This document shows positions 10,928 through 21,605 of a stretch of DNA of 64,000 nucleotides, one piece after another. The notes below the pieces were generated by a model. The model saw only the letters and a program-made list of their open reading frames with translations. It searched no databases and had not been told where the DNA came from. The stretch is taken from positions 248,001-312,000 of the forward strand of contig CADCXD010000008.1 of the NCBI GenBank assembly GCA_902806575.1. The letters run 5' to 3'. The stretch is from Jackrogersella multiformis. Its lineage: Eukaryota > Ascomycota > Sordariomycetes > Xylariales > Hypoxylaceae. Positions within the stretch are counted from its first letter, which is position 1, and each line of letters begins with the position of its first letter. Both the position numbers and the translations under genes were made by a program.

Positions 10928-12167
10928 TCAAGAAGGTCGAGAGCTGAGAACGCCTGCTCTTCTTAATATGTCGTCCGTACTAAGACTCGGGCTTCCGCAC
11001 ACCGAATTCTCCCATATGTCCGCTAGGATGCGCTTCTCTTCCGGCAAGACGGCCCAGTTCGGAGACGCCTCGCTCTTCAGCCACTTGAAGTCGTCTACTT
11101 GATCCCACTGATTCTTGCCTTTGACATCTACCTTGGCTGCCTGTTTCGCGGTTATAAGCGGCAATTTCGGGGATAAGCGTTGGGGTTACTTACATAGAAC
11201 TCGGGTAACGGGGCGAATCGCATTCCCGAACAGTCTTCGATGATGGGATGGCTCGCGCAGTGAAGATACAAGTCGACATCTCTGCACTCGTGTATGCGAA
11301 CTTGTTGCGCGGCGACCACGACTATGCTGTTCTGTAAGCCAGTGATGTGTACGGGTCCGGCAACGTGTCCAGCAATGATCAGGCTGTGTTTGATATTCTT
11401 CAACGCTAACCCAGCAAACGGCGCCCCGGTGCTGGTAGGAATCGTCATATCGACAACGCATCTCTCCAAGTTCGTTAGGCTTCCCGAAGATGTGGCCCTT
11501 GAGGCTGTCGAAGGTAGCATGATATGCAATCCGGAGTGGTCGTAGATGGATATACTTTTGGCGTTAGAGAAACTCGGCTTCCTCACGCCTGACTGCTGTT
11601 CTAGATCTTCATTATATTTCTTCGCGGACGTAGTGTTGCTTTCTGCGACATCGCGCTTAGCTGCGTCAAGTATTGGCGACTGTTTCGATCCGACGTTGCT
11701 GAAGGCGGTACGTTGTCGCGAATCGATCTGTGTCTCCGCGCCGGAAGCTGGTTTCGAAGATTTGGACTTGAATTGGAAGCGCGACTTCGGGGCGAATCTA
11801 GCGGTTGTCTCGTTGAGCTTCTCGGTGAGAGCCTTCATAGCCTGTCTATATATGAGAATAGGAGTCGGAATTCACGAGACGATTGGTGGGTGGTACCTGA
11901 GAGTACGTCCTTTGATCATAGGCAGGTATGTAGTCGCCTGCGTCCATGACCTCGTTGGACAGATGTGATATTCCTGCCAATACCGTGTCGATGCAGTCCT
12001 GTCGCTCGCCGCCCACGGGGGATATAGTTGTCAAGTCATCGATCTGACCTTGGATGGCTTAGGCTGAGTTAGTTGACGAAGTGGTCTCTCGGTACCGCTA
12101 GGATGATGTTCTCACACGTTATTTCTGCTTGGAAGTAGCGGAAGAATTTCTCTTTAGGGTCTGACAT
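10928..12167 (-). CDS. TBCC: Tubulin-binding cofactor C (TBCC domain)
   Basis: Four exons on the minus strand: 12167-12116, 12057-11897, 11841-11194 and 11140-10928, giving 357 residues. Exon 1 encodes MSDPKEKFFRYFQAEIT. Exon 2 holds the helical N-terminal spectrin-like part (IDDLTTISPVGG, LAGISHLSNEVMDAGDY). Exon 3 carries the C-CAP/TBCC beta-helix (NIKHSLIIAGHVAGPVHI, QQVRIHECRDVDLYL, IIEDCSGMRFAPLPEFY). Exon 4 closes with KNQWDQVDDFKWL and SPNW. TBCC is the GTPase-activating factor for beta-tubulin in the cofactor C/D/E supercomplex that releases folded tubulin dimers. The catalytic Arg of the family lies in the QQVRxHxC strand and is present. The 5' junction is the least certain: the GTGAGA donor was chosen over an overlapping GTGTGA because only it keeps frame into exon 2. 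Confidence 0.9.
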
Positions 12168-13229
12168 ATTGCGAGTATGGTGCGGTGGTGGGTTTGGTCT
12201 GAAAGGAATAAAGATTTGAGTTTCCATATCGAAGAAATGGGAAGTTGGCAAAATGTGTTTCAAGTTGGAAGGGTATCTTTGGGTGTTCATAAAAATACCT
12301 TTTATTTACTTATACTGAATCTAGTATCAAGGTTGCTAGAATTGTAGAATAATAGCAACGAACTAGAGCTGTCAGGATAACGAACGTCACAACAGATATA
12401 TATATCCGTTGAAATCCCAATGAGGCGTAACGAGGCGTTATAAGGTGATGTAATATAGTAAACGGATATGGCAAACGGACATAGACAAAGGGAGTGCCGA
12501 GGGTCAAGGGTCACGATGGCTTACGATGATCGATGCGGAAACAAGAAAGTATGTATGGTTAAAAAAGATCAGGAGGGATCAGAAGGGTAGGAAAGCTTGG
12601 AGAAGCATACGATAAAAGGCACATGATGGAGGGGCATATTGTTTATCGACTGGTTCGGTAACCTCCATGGATGCAAGCTCTAACTAGCTTTGGAGGGGTA
12701 CTTCAGGGCGTTATATCATTGGTCAATGGTGTCTCGACTGGCCCCGCTCACTTGGATGTAAATGGTCCGTGCTACCCCGTCAGAAAGTCTCCTAATATGA
12801 AATCCGGGGGAGTGACGTAGATTTGTACGACGTTGATCCCTTGTCCTCGACGCTACTAGGCTGACCTATCCGATTTCCAATGATTTCCAATAGATTTCCA
12901 CTTCACTTATCATACAGACCTTCTTTATCATTAGATCTATTGACACTTATTCCCCGGTCTCGATATTTCGGTACCTGATCGGTCGATGTGGCTAACATTC
13001 CAATGCATTGTATATAAGGTAGGTACATGCAGAATCTACCACTGCTCTACGCCTAAATATTACGACTAGGTAGAATACACTACGATCTCGATATTTGAAA
13101 GATGGTCGAAATATATTGAGTTTCTATTGGATAGCATAGGGAACTTTACGAGAGTATCCTTAAATAACCAGTCTTCCTATTTTTCTCATATAACCCTCTC
13201 ATCCAACCCTCTCATGACACACCAGCTCA
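12168..13229. other. Intergenic region, no gene seen
   Basis: Upstream of TBCC and downstream of the secreted protein gene. A TATA-like GTATATAAGG lies near 13011. Short open frames here have no coding character. Confidence 0.45.
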
Positions 13230-14039
13230 TCATCTTCCGCAGTTCGGGTTTGTGCAAACAGTAACCTCGTGAATGTAGCGAATCATTCCCTTCTCAACCC
13301 TGAAGAGGTTGGTGCTCGGAGTGCCGGCAGGTTTATCTAAGTCGATGAACGGGAAGTCGTTGAAGATGTCGAGCCCGCCAACCTCCTCGTCAATCACGTA
13401 CCGGCGATTTCCTATCGTGAACGCCTCCGGGAACTGTGGCATGAAACATGTGTTGGCCGTCGGACGGCCGCTCCCCGTGTACGAACCGCCCTCGAGCCGA
13501 GCACACGGCGTCCCGTACGGGACCTTGACCTTGCCGTCGCTCCAGCTATCAAGGTAGGCGTCGCCGGCAGCCTGGATCACGTCTCGGGAGTCCCTGTCGG
13601 CCTCCGGGATGACGTCCCACTTCTCCTGCTTTGACCAGTACAGCTGGCCCGTCGCATTGAACGCCCAGTCCCCGTCGTTGGACACCACCGACTGGATGGT
13701 CGTGATCTTGTCGTCGGTGAAAAGCATGCGCGTGTGGATGACGTACGGGGCTTTATTGGTGGCCGCCGAGATCTCCGTGAAGGTGGCGCACTCCGTCGTG
13801 TCGTGAAGGCTTCGATTGAAGTCGATGGTGATCGCTTGGCTCAGGACGCCCTTCGCTATGTCCATGGGCGTGTCGTTCTCCAAGTAGCTGACGTTAGCGC
13901 CCAGGGCAGACAGGCTCACATCACCGGCGGCTTGGGCTTTGATGTAGGCCGCCGTGGCCTCCTGGAGCAATTCGCGAGTGCATGCCGCCGAGGCTTGCGA
14001 GGCGAGACCCGCGCACAGCAGTAAAACCGAGTAGATCAT
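13230..14039 (-). CDS. Secreted protein of unknown function, NTF2-like (DUF8021-type)
   Basis: A single exon of 269 residues. The N-terminus MIYSVLLLCAGLASQASA is a good signal peptide, with cleavage expected before the ACTRELL segment. The mature part starts with a helix (LLQEATAAYIKAQAAGD) followed by beta-rich sequence, then a second similar helix (VIQAAGDAYLDSWSDGK). This suggests a cone-like NTF2/SnoaL fold. Cysteines near the ends (AC at the start, CTNPNCG at the end) and two internal ones could form disulphides. Three or more N-x-S/T sites fit secretion. I recall similar fungal secreted proteins being filed under DUF8021 but cannot confirm that here. No catalytic residues are recognised. 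The neighbouring gene on the same strand is a redox enzyme; no link is evident. Confidence 0.75.
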   Translation of the reverse strand: MIYSVLLLCAGLASQASAACTRELLQEATAAYIKAQAAGDVSLSALGANVSYLENDTPMDIAKGVLSQAITIDFNRSLHDTTECATFTEISAATNKAPYVIHTRMLFTDDKITTIQSVVSNDGDWAFNATGQLYWSKQEKWDVIPEADRDSRDVIQAAGDAYLDSWSDGKVKVPYGTPCARLEGGSYTGSGRPTANTCFMPQFPEAFTIGNRRYVIDEEVGGLDIFNDFPFIDLDKPAGTPSTNLFRVEKGMIRYIHEVTVCTNPNCGR

Positions 14040-14617
14040 GGCTCTTTTCCTAACGTGGAATATTTTAGAAGTTCAAGTGCTTCCTCCCTCCTAGGTAAAG
14101 ACATTATGGCGTCGAGGTTAATACTATATTTGTAAGGGGTAGGGGGTACAGCCGAAAAAGGAGGGGCTCTTGAATTTTTCCTAGGCCGCCTCATTTTGGC
14201 TTATATCCCGGCTTATTTAAGGGCCATGGCAGTTGTAATGTATGTGAATGAACTATCATTTACATGTCAAAATAGGGTTCCTATACGGGCCTTGCTCCTC
14301 TTTGGTACATTGTCGTTGACAGTGTCAGTTTAGCCGTTATCTCGACATTTCCGGACTCCGAATCGGATAGGGTGCGGCAGTCCATTATCTTCGGTAGTGG
14401 GAAAATAGTAAGTAGTATTTGATTTAATACTGATTAAATCGATAGTCTATATATAGAAATATGGGCAGAAACTAGACGACTTAATCAATAAGCAATCAAA
14501 CCGGTCTTATGAAGGATCTGAGATCTAATAACATAGAATTTCTATTAGGTAGGTATATGGAATGTTCTATAATTGATGCCGCCGGCATACGTCCATAACA
14601 GGGTTGAATACAGTACC
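14040..14617. other. Intergenic region, no gene seen
   Basis: The promoter side of the secreted-protein gene and 3' side of the MOSC fusion gene. No coding or structural signal was noticed. Confidence 0.45.
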
Positions 14618-16324
14618 CTAACAATCAATTACAATCCTCCCCTTGCCACGACTTACGCAGGATAGCATACTACTCTCTTTCTGTTCATCTTCAAGGGCTG
14701 TGCCTTGGTGCACGACTTTTCCCTTGCAGACGTCTACCATGCAAGTTCCGCAATTCCCTACGAGGCAGGAAGAATCTATCTCGAAGCCGGCTTCATTCAT
14801 AACATCTAGCAGTGATTTCTCTCGAGGTACCTGGATAACCTGACTGGTGGTCTTAATCTCCGCTTCGAAAGGCTCGCCCGTGCCGGTTCCGGCGCCGCCG
14901 AACTCCTCGAAATGGGTCTGAGATCGAGGGTAGCCTAATATCGTCGTCATGTCTTGGCACGCGGTAAGTAGTGATGACGGACCGCAGCAATAAACCAAGG
15001 CCTTGAAATAATCATCTCTGCAGTCGCTCGGCGGTGGAATAAGAGAGGTGACATCCAACCGTCGTCCTTCGCTCTTCGCGTAGACGGTCATCCTTTCAGT
15101 TGGTAGATGGTCCAGGTATGCAGCTTCATCTCTGCTACGGACCGCGTAATGTATCTCAAAGTCGGCAAGTTTCTTCTCGAGGGCCTTAATCTCGCCGATG
15201 AAAGCGGTGACGCCAATGCCGCTTAAGATGAATATGTGTTTTGTTGGCCCGGTTCTTTGGTCGTTACTAATTATAGGCATAGCTGCGTTGTGCCCCTTAG
15301 CCATTTCCAATACGTCACCAACCTTGAAGTCGTTGTGTAAGAATTGCGAGCCGCCTCTCGAGTTGTCGTCTTCCGCGATTCCGAGTTCGAACGATCTCAT
15401 GTCGCCGGACACGACCGAATAAGCTCGCGTGAACTTAGAATCCGGCCCAAATCTGAGACGCACATGGGGGAAACGTCCGAACTGCAAATCTCCCGCGTCG
15501 ATATTCGGGTCTTCAGGCTTGAAGACGAACCTCTGCACTCTCGATGTCAGCCGAGTCTTCTCGACTAACTTATATGGCTGCCAAGGCACCGCGAAATCAC
15601 CTAGTAGTCGGCCATCCATATTCTCGGTTCCTTTGGTAAGGCGCTGCTGAAATAGGTCAAGGAACTCCTTGCTGAAACCTTCGAGATGACTGAGTTCCTT
15701 TATCGCTTCCATGTTGTCCGTCTCGGTGTAAAGGATATGGTGCAGTCTAGAGAGTGACCAGCGCGGGTTGATACGCTGGATCAATTCTATTTGGTCACCT
15801 TCCTGTACCTCCCCTCCCTTAATTACACGGTAATACCAGCCGGTATACCCGGTGCTCTGGATCACGCTAGACATTTTCTTGAACTCGAAGCGATGGTTCA
15901 GTTTGTAGCAAGGCTGTCTCAACATCGTGACTTGAATGATGGCTTCGGGTCCTAGACGGAACTTGTCTCCAACGCAGAGGTTATCTTCCGAGAGGTGCGC
16001 CGAAGACAGATTTTCACCAAAGGCACCGATTTTGAACTTGTGTTCGCGATCCGGCAGGATCTTCTTCCACTCGTCATAATGGCGGGGGTCATATTGATGG
16101 ATGGCATTGTCTGGGCTCTTGTGGTGAATATACTGCCGCTCATCGCCAGCGAGGCCGCCGACCGTGAGTTGTATTTTCCCACGTCGAGGTTGCTTGTTAA
16201 TAGCCGAGGACAAACCTTTCACGCCTCCGAAAGGTCGAATCTTCCCCGTTCTCAAGCTTAGAACAACGTCCGGGGGCGGGAGCGGCGCTAGGCCAAGATC
16301 GATTCCAGGTACTTGGGAGCCCAT
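14618..16324 (-). CDS. MOSC domain fused to FNR-type reductase and 2Fe-2S ferredoxin
   Basis: A single exon of 568 residues with three modules. Residues about 25-185 form a MOSC domain (GGLAGDERQ, FGENLSS, VGDKFRLG, with a Cys in LRQPCYKLNHRF), followed by a YiiM-like three-helix segment to about 235. Residues about 245-460 are a ferredoxin-NADP reductase module of the phthalate dioxygenase reductase type (FGRFPHVRLRF, RAYSVVSGD flavin loop, FILSGIGVTAF for the nicotinamide). The C-terminal ferredoxin has CLVGNCGTC plus a distant fourth Cys (SCVSRG), the plant-type 2Fe-2S pattern. Bacteria run YiiM-like MOSC and the reductase as separate proteins; here all three are one polypeptide. MOSC relatives act on molybdenum cofactor or N-hydroxylated bases; the reductase should feed electrons from NAD(P)H. 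The exact substrate is unknown. No signal or targeting peptide is seen. Confidence 0.87.
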   Translation of the reverse strand: MGSQVPGIDLGLAPLPPPDVVLSLRTGKIRPFGGVKGLSSAINKQPRRGKIQLTVGGLAGDERQYIHHKSPDNAIHQYDPRHYDEWKKILPDREHKFKIGAFGENLSSAHLSEDNLCVGDKFRLGPEAIIQVTMLRQPCYKLNHRFEFKKMSSVIQSTGYTGWYYRVIKGGEVQEGDQIELIQRINPRWSLSRLHHILYTETDNMEAIKELSHLEGFSKEFLDLFQQRLTKGTENMDGRLLGDFAVPWQPYKLVEKTRLTSRVQRFVFKPEDPNIDAGDLQFGRFPHVRLRFGPDSKFTRAYSVVSGDMRSFELGIAEDDNSRGGSQFLHNDFKVGDVLEMAKGHNAAMPIISNDQRTGPTKHIFILSGIGVTAFIGEIKALEKKLADFEIHYAVRSRDEAAYLDHLPTERMTVYAKSEGRRLDVTSLIPPPSDCRDDYFKALVYCCGPSSLLTACQDMTTILGYPRSQTHFEEFGGAGTGTGEPFEAEIKTTSQVIQVPREKSLLDVMNEAGFEIDSSCLVGNCGTCMVDVCKGKVVHQGTALEDEQKESSMLSCVSRGKGRIVIDC

Positions 16325-17186
16325 GATGATCCGAATATTTTATGCGCTACTGTTCTCGAAACTCTATGGGTGCCCAGGTGGATATTTACCTAGCATGGAT
16401 GCATAAAGCCTACCTTGTACTTGTATGAATACCTAGGTAGGTAGGTATATTATTAATCATCCGGGTGTTTGACTCGTAGGTACTAAGCATTTCTTACGGG
16501 TAGGGGTATCCACTCAAGCTAACAAACTCGGCAGGTCAGGGGTAAGGGATGATCCTGATAAGATCGAGGGGTTATAGACGGCCTTGGCTGCTACATGACT
16601 GGGAGCTTACTATTACAATATTGAAGAACAATCCCTACCTAAGTCAAAGCTTAATACGATTCTTATTATACCTATTACTAGCACCGATCGTACACTCCCG
16701 CAGCTACTAGTACTATGACGAATCCGTGATGACGGGTAGCAATTGAGATCGGCACATTCTGGACGTACATACTAAATCCACTTTAAACCGCCTCCGCTTC
16801 TCCAATCCGGGGTGATAAACTTGTCAAGCAAACGGTCTAGAGTAGCGTACCGCACCGATAAGACTAGATCTGAAGCTTCATATCACTAAACATGTGTAGC
16901 TAATGCTGGTAGCGAGTAATGAACATGGATTTCGGAACATTCTCGCCTTCCCACAACGTCGAGGCTAGTGTGATCTCCCTGAGGCACCGGCTTCGTCTGC
17001 TCGAAAGAGTGGTTCCGAGCCGAACCCGCTTTCTTCACGACAAATGTCTACATTCAAGACGATATTCATCCGTATGCTGGAGCGAGACTGGTTATTGCGC
17101 TTACATGCCATCTGCTTTTATTCCTTGCGGCTTGACATCCACTAGGCGCTATCATCACATGTTGAACTGTCACTCCTGATGGTGTC
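16325..17186. other. Divergent intergenic region
   Basis: Shared upstream region of the MOSC fusion (minus) and the histidine kinase (plus). A run TACCTAGGTAGGTAGGTA lies at about 16429-16447. An open frame at 16919-17179 is probably 5' untranslated sequence of the kinase. Confidence 0.5.
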
Positions 17187-20100
17187 GTGATGCTATCGAA
17201 GGATGGACTACCACCTCTACGGCTAGCAGGGCAAGCGCCACAAGAGAAAAATGTCCCCCGAGAAACGTTACTGCAAGTTGAAGAAAGCCATGTTCAGAGC
17301 TCGAATTCCTCTCCGCCATCGATTGGACCTATTCAAAAGTTCTTCCAGCATGTCGATTGGAGCAAGTCCGCCATCGGGCCAAGGGTTAACTGGGATTCGG
17401 ATCTTCGACACATTTCTCGTTTTCTCCTAGCCGACACAAGCCCGGCAGTGTTGTTCTGGGGAGAGTCCTCTTCCATTCTTTACAATGAAGCTTATCTGCC
17501 ACTGCTGGGCCAAAAGCACCCGGACGCGATGGGGATGGACGCCTCCAAGGTTTTCCCTACTATCTGGGATCAGCTAGCTGGGGAAATCGCTGAGCAGCGC
17601 CAGACATGCCGCACAGAAACGTGCGAGGGCACTAGGCTTCTCATCGAGATGAACGGGCACCAGGAAGAGAACTATTTCGACTGGAAGCTGATTCCGGTCA
17701 CCAACGATGAGGGGGTTGTCAGAGGATCCTACGGAATCCCCTCGGACAGGACTCAAGAGGTCATTCGTTCGAGGCAGGACGAATGTATTCAGCGGGTGTG
17801 TCGCCATACCGGAACGGCGAATAACATGAAAGATCTTTGGAGTACTTTATTAACTGGAATTAGCCATAACATCCAAGATATCCCCTTTGCTTTGTTGTAC
17901 TCGCTAGATGAGCATCTGGGCATTAGTGATCAGCCAAGCAAGCCCAGCTACCCCTGTCATCTAGAGGGTACTATCGGCGTGGACCGAAGCGGTCTGATGG
18001 GGCAAGAATATATCGATCTGTCGTGCGATATTAATGGATTTGCCCCGATCATGCTTCAGGCCCTCAAACGCGATTCGATGCTGATATTGGAGGCTAGCGA
18101 CCCTTCGTTGCATAGCCTTCTCAACGATATCGGATGTGAAGGACACGAGCTATCTTGCGGGCAGTTTGCCGTCGTTCCAATCAAAGACGATTGTAGCATA
18201 GCAGCATTCATGTTGGTCGGTCTGAATCCGTACAGGCGGTACAGCAGCCAGTTTTGCGAATTCCTGCAGCTTATAGCAGACGTTGCGGCGCCGCAGATAT
18301 CACGAGCACGGTTATCGGAAGAAGCCTTGCGCCATAACGAGTTGGCCAAGAGAGCCCAGCTGGATCGCAGGAGAAGTGATATGAGATTTTCTCGATTCGC
18401 TGAGTGGTCTATTGTTGGCCTGGCTGTCAGTGATGTATATGGCAAGGTACTATACACATACTGTCCTAGGATAATTAGGAGTTCAGACTGACTCATCATC
18501 AGATCTTATACGCAAACGATGCGTGGTACAAATTCTCCGGGTTGTGCCCAGCTGAACAAGAAGAGTTGACTTGGTTCGACAGCGTCGTCCCGGAAGACGC
18601 CGAGTTGCTCCTAGAATGGCAAAGGAAAGTACTCGAGGAAAAGACAGGGGGGACGTTCCAGATTCGCTCCAAGGAACCCTTTCGTCGAGGCCACATGTCT
18701 TCGGATCATCGGACAGGCATCTGCGCTTGTTACTCAGATTTAAACGAGTTCGACGAGGTCGAGAGCGTCATGATCTTTACGATGGATATCAGCGAGCTTA
18801 AGTGGACCGAGCAACAACTAATTTCACGCTCCAAAGCTCTAGAAGAATCAGAGGCACAATGGCGGAACTACGCAGAGCATTGCCCCCTTGGGATTTGTCG
18901 TACAGGTAAGCTTTGTGCCTGGACACTTTTAGCACTTATCTTCGGCTAACGTAGCTTTCTTGCTGAGACGGCGAAGGACATGTCGATTATGGAAACAAGG
19001 CGTGGCTTTCTTTTTATAGCTTCACGTCGGATGAGTTGCCCAAAAATCCACAGCCGTGGCTACCGTGGATTCGCGAGGATTACGTACAAGCGTGCAAGGA
19101 TTTCTTTGCTAAACTTCAGCACCATACTGGCCCTGAATCTGTTGAGTTTCAGCTAGTGGATAAAACGTACACCATTTCAGGGGGCGATAATACCGTTACG
19201 AATGGCGCGTATGTTGTTGCTACAGGATTCTCTCAGTTTAGGGAGGATGGAACAGTCGACCACATCAACTTTTGGGTAACGGACATCAGCGGACAGAAGA
19301 TGGCTGTCAAGGTCTTAACGGATAAGATGGAAGAAGCTATTAGGTCAAAGACTCAACAGGAACATTTCATGGACATGATCAGTCATGAAATCCGCAACCC
19401 CCTATCGGCGGTCCTACACTGCAGCGAAGAGATCATAGATTCGATGAAGAAAAGCTCTGCCGCATTGGACAGGGCATCTTACGATAAACCTACCCCTGAT
19501 TCGAGAAACTCCAGGACAGATAAAATTTTGAGGAGACAAATCAACAACGCACTCGATGTCGCTGATACGATCGTGTATTGCGTGCAGCACCAGAAGCAAA
19601 TCGTCGACGACGTGCTAACGGTTTCCAAGCTCGATTCCGACTTGCTCGTGGTATCTCCCATTCCGGTGCAGCCTATGGGGCTGGTCCGCTCATCCCTGAA
19701 GATTTTCGAGGCCGAGCTTAAGATGACAGATATCAAACTCGTCGTCGTCGGGGATACCTCGCTGTCCACACTCGATGTCGACTGGATTTTACTTGATCCC
19801 AATAGGTTTCTTCAGATTGTGATAAATCTTGTCACCAACGCCGTCAAGTTCACTAAGACATCCAAAATCAGACAGATAGTTGTGACGGCATCTGCTCATA
19901 ACCATCGGCCCCTCGAAAGCGAACTAGGGGTAGAATTCGTCCCACATCGATACGCACCTGTCACCCCAGTATCGGACTTCAAGGAGATTGGAGACTCGAT
20001 ATCAGACGTGTTCCTATCATTCAGCGTCAAGGACACGGGTAAGGATTTAACGAAGGAAGAGAAGGCGCAGATCTTCAACCGCTTCGCCCAAGCATCCCCG

Positions 20101-20876
20101 AAGACACATATAGAATACGGCGGGTCGGGCCTCGGCCTCTTCATCGCTCGCCAGATCACCGAGATGCTCGGAGGCGAGATAGGCATGGCTAGCAGCCCCG
20201 GCTCGGGCTGCACATTCGCGTTCTACGTCATGACACAGAGGTGCACGTTGCCCCCCAAAATACCGTTTTTTAGAGAACCGGTCATCAGACTGAGCCGGTC
20301 GCTCAGCATAACACCCGATGGGCTTCCTATGATACCACAAGACGTAGATCGGGATGTCCACACCCCCGAGACTTCGCAGAGCCCAGATAGTCCAGGGCAC
20401 GAGACATCGCGGCTCAAGGTGCTCGTGGTCGAGGACAACCTGGTAAATCAGAAGGTGCTGTGCAAGCAGCTACGCAACCGGGATTTCCTAGTGAAAGCCG
20501 CCAACCACGGACGAGACGCCCTTGATATCGTTCAGGATATCCACGCCAAGGATGTATCGCCTGAACGCAACCACTTCGACGTGATATTGTGCGATATCGA
20601 AATGCCGATCATGGACGGCATCGAGTTCACGAAGGAGATTCGGAGGCTCGAGGCGTCGGGTGAGCTCGCAGGCCATGTTCCGATCCTCGGGGTTACGGCG
20701 AATGTTCGAAGCAAGCAGGTCAGCGGCGCCATCGAGGTTGGAATGGTAAGTGAAGTCTCGTAAAATCTCTCGCATGATACAAGGCTAAACCGGAAAATTA
20801 GGACGGAGTAACAACAAAGCCATATAGGATCGAGGAACTAATAGCACACATCGCTAGTGTTTGTTCTAAGCAGTAG
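17187..20876 (+). CDS. Hybrid histidine kinase (PAS-GAF-PAS-PAS-HisKA-HATPase-REC)
   Basis: Four exons, 17187-18446, 18503-18905, 18968-20745 and 20802-20876, give 1171 residues; all phases close. An N-terminal PAS-like region (FFQHVDWSKSAIGP, AVLFWGESSSILYNEAY) is followed by a GAF-like stretch (about 195-390), a PAS domain across intron 1 (GKILYANDAWYKFSG) and another across intron 2 (HVDYGNKAWLSFYSF). The HisKA box is MDMISHEIRNPLSAVL, with phospho-acceptor His about 694. The ATPase has NRFLQIVINLVTNAVKF, DTGKDLT and GSGLGLFIARQI. The receiver starts VLVVEDNLVNQKVL; its Asp lies in LCDIEMPIMDG (about 1097), and the invariant Lys comes only from the last 25-codon exon (TTKPYRI). There is no membrane segment, so it senses cytosolic signals and should pass phosphate to the Ypd1-type phosphotransfer protein. 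The signal is unknown. Confidence 0.93.
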
Positions 20877-21605
20877 GAAGCAATGATATACCATTTATTA
20901 ATTCATATTAATTATAGTTACCCCAGTCATACCAACAGAATATATACCTACCTAGCCTAGGTAGGTAATTAGGCAAAAGTCTTTACTTTTCAAAGCCGTA
21001 ATATTTATGATATTTTAACTATTTTATCATATCTTGCTCCGATCGCAGTGTTCGGTGTAGCCCTTGCATACTTTCTTACGAAACGAGCGAGTAAATCGAC
21101 CTCCTTAACGCTTCACGACCATCGGCCGCCCTCCTATTATCGGCGTGTTAAAATGGCCATCTCGCATTCGCGGCTGCTATCTAGGTAGCATCATGAACTA
21201 AATATGACATAACCTAGTAAGGCTGGCCGTAGCATTATAAACTAGTGATAAGTCCTTAGCCTCCAAATGTTTCACAGCAGATATTATATTGAAAAAAAGA
21301 CCTGATGAGCCATGTTCAGTGGTGTCAAGCCTGCAAAACACTATAGAGTAGTTCACTTGATTAGTAAAGCTAGCCAGTATTATTGTTAACCACCATCCTT
21401 GATTTTCTCTCAGTTATTAGTTAATAAACATGACTTTCTTAGATAATAATCCTCCAGGATAACCTTGAAGGTTTCCTCTTTTCCTCTCACCTTCGATCTC
21501 ATATGGTAGTTTAAGACTACCTGACCTAGGTACCTAGGCAGATTTTATTGCAAAAATATGGGTAGGCTTCTTCGGAACTTAAATTTTTATTTAACATTTA
21601 GCTGA
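20877..21605. other. Intergenic region, no gene seen
   Basis: AT-rich 3' flank of the kinase. Palindromic CCTAGCCTAGGTAGG lies near 20953 and CCTAGGTACCTAGG near 21524. Confidence 0.5.

Noticed and set aside
16919..17179. 86-codon frame upstream of the histidine kinase
   Set aside because: No homology or splice link to the kinase; likely 5'-untranslated sequence.
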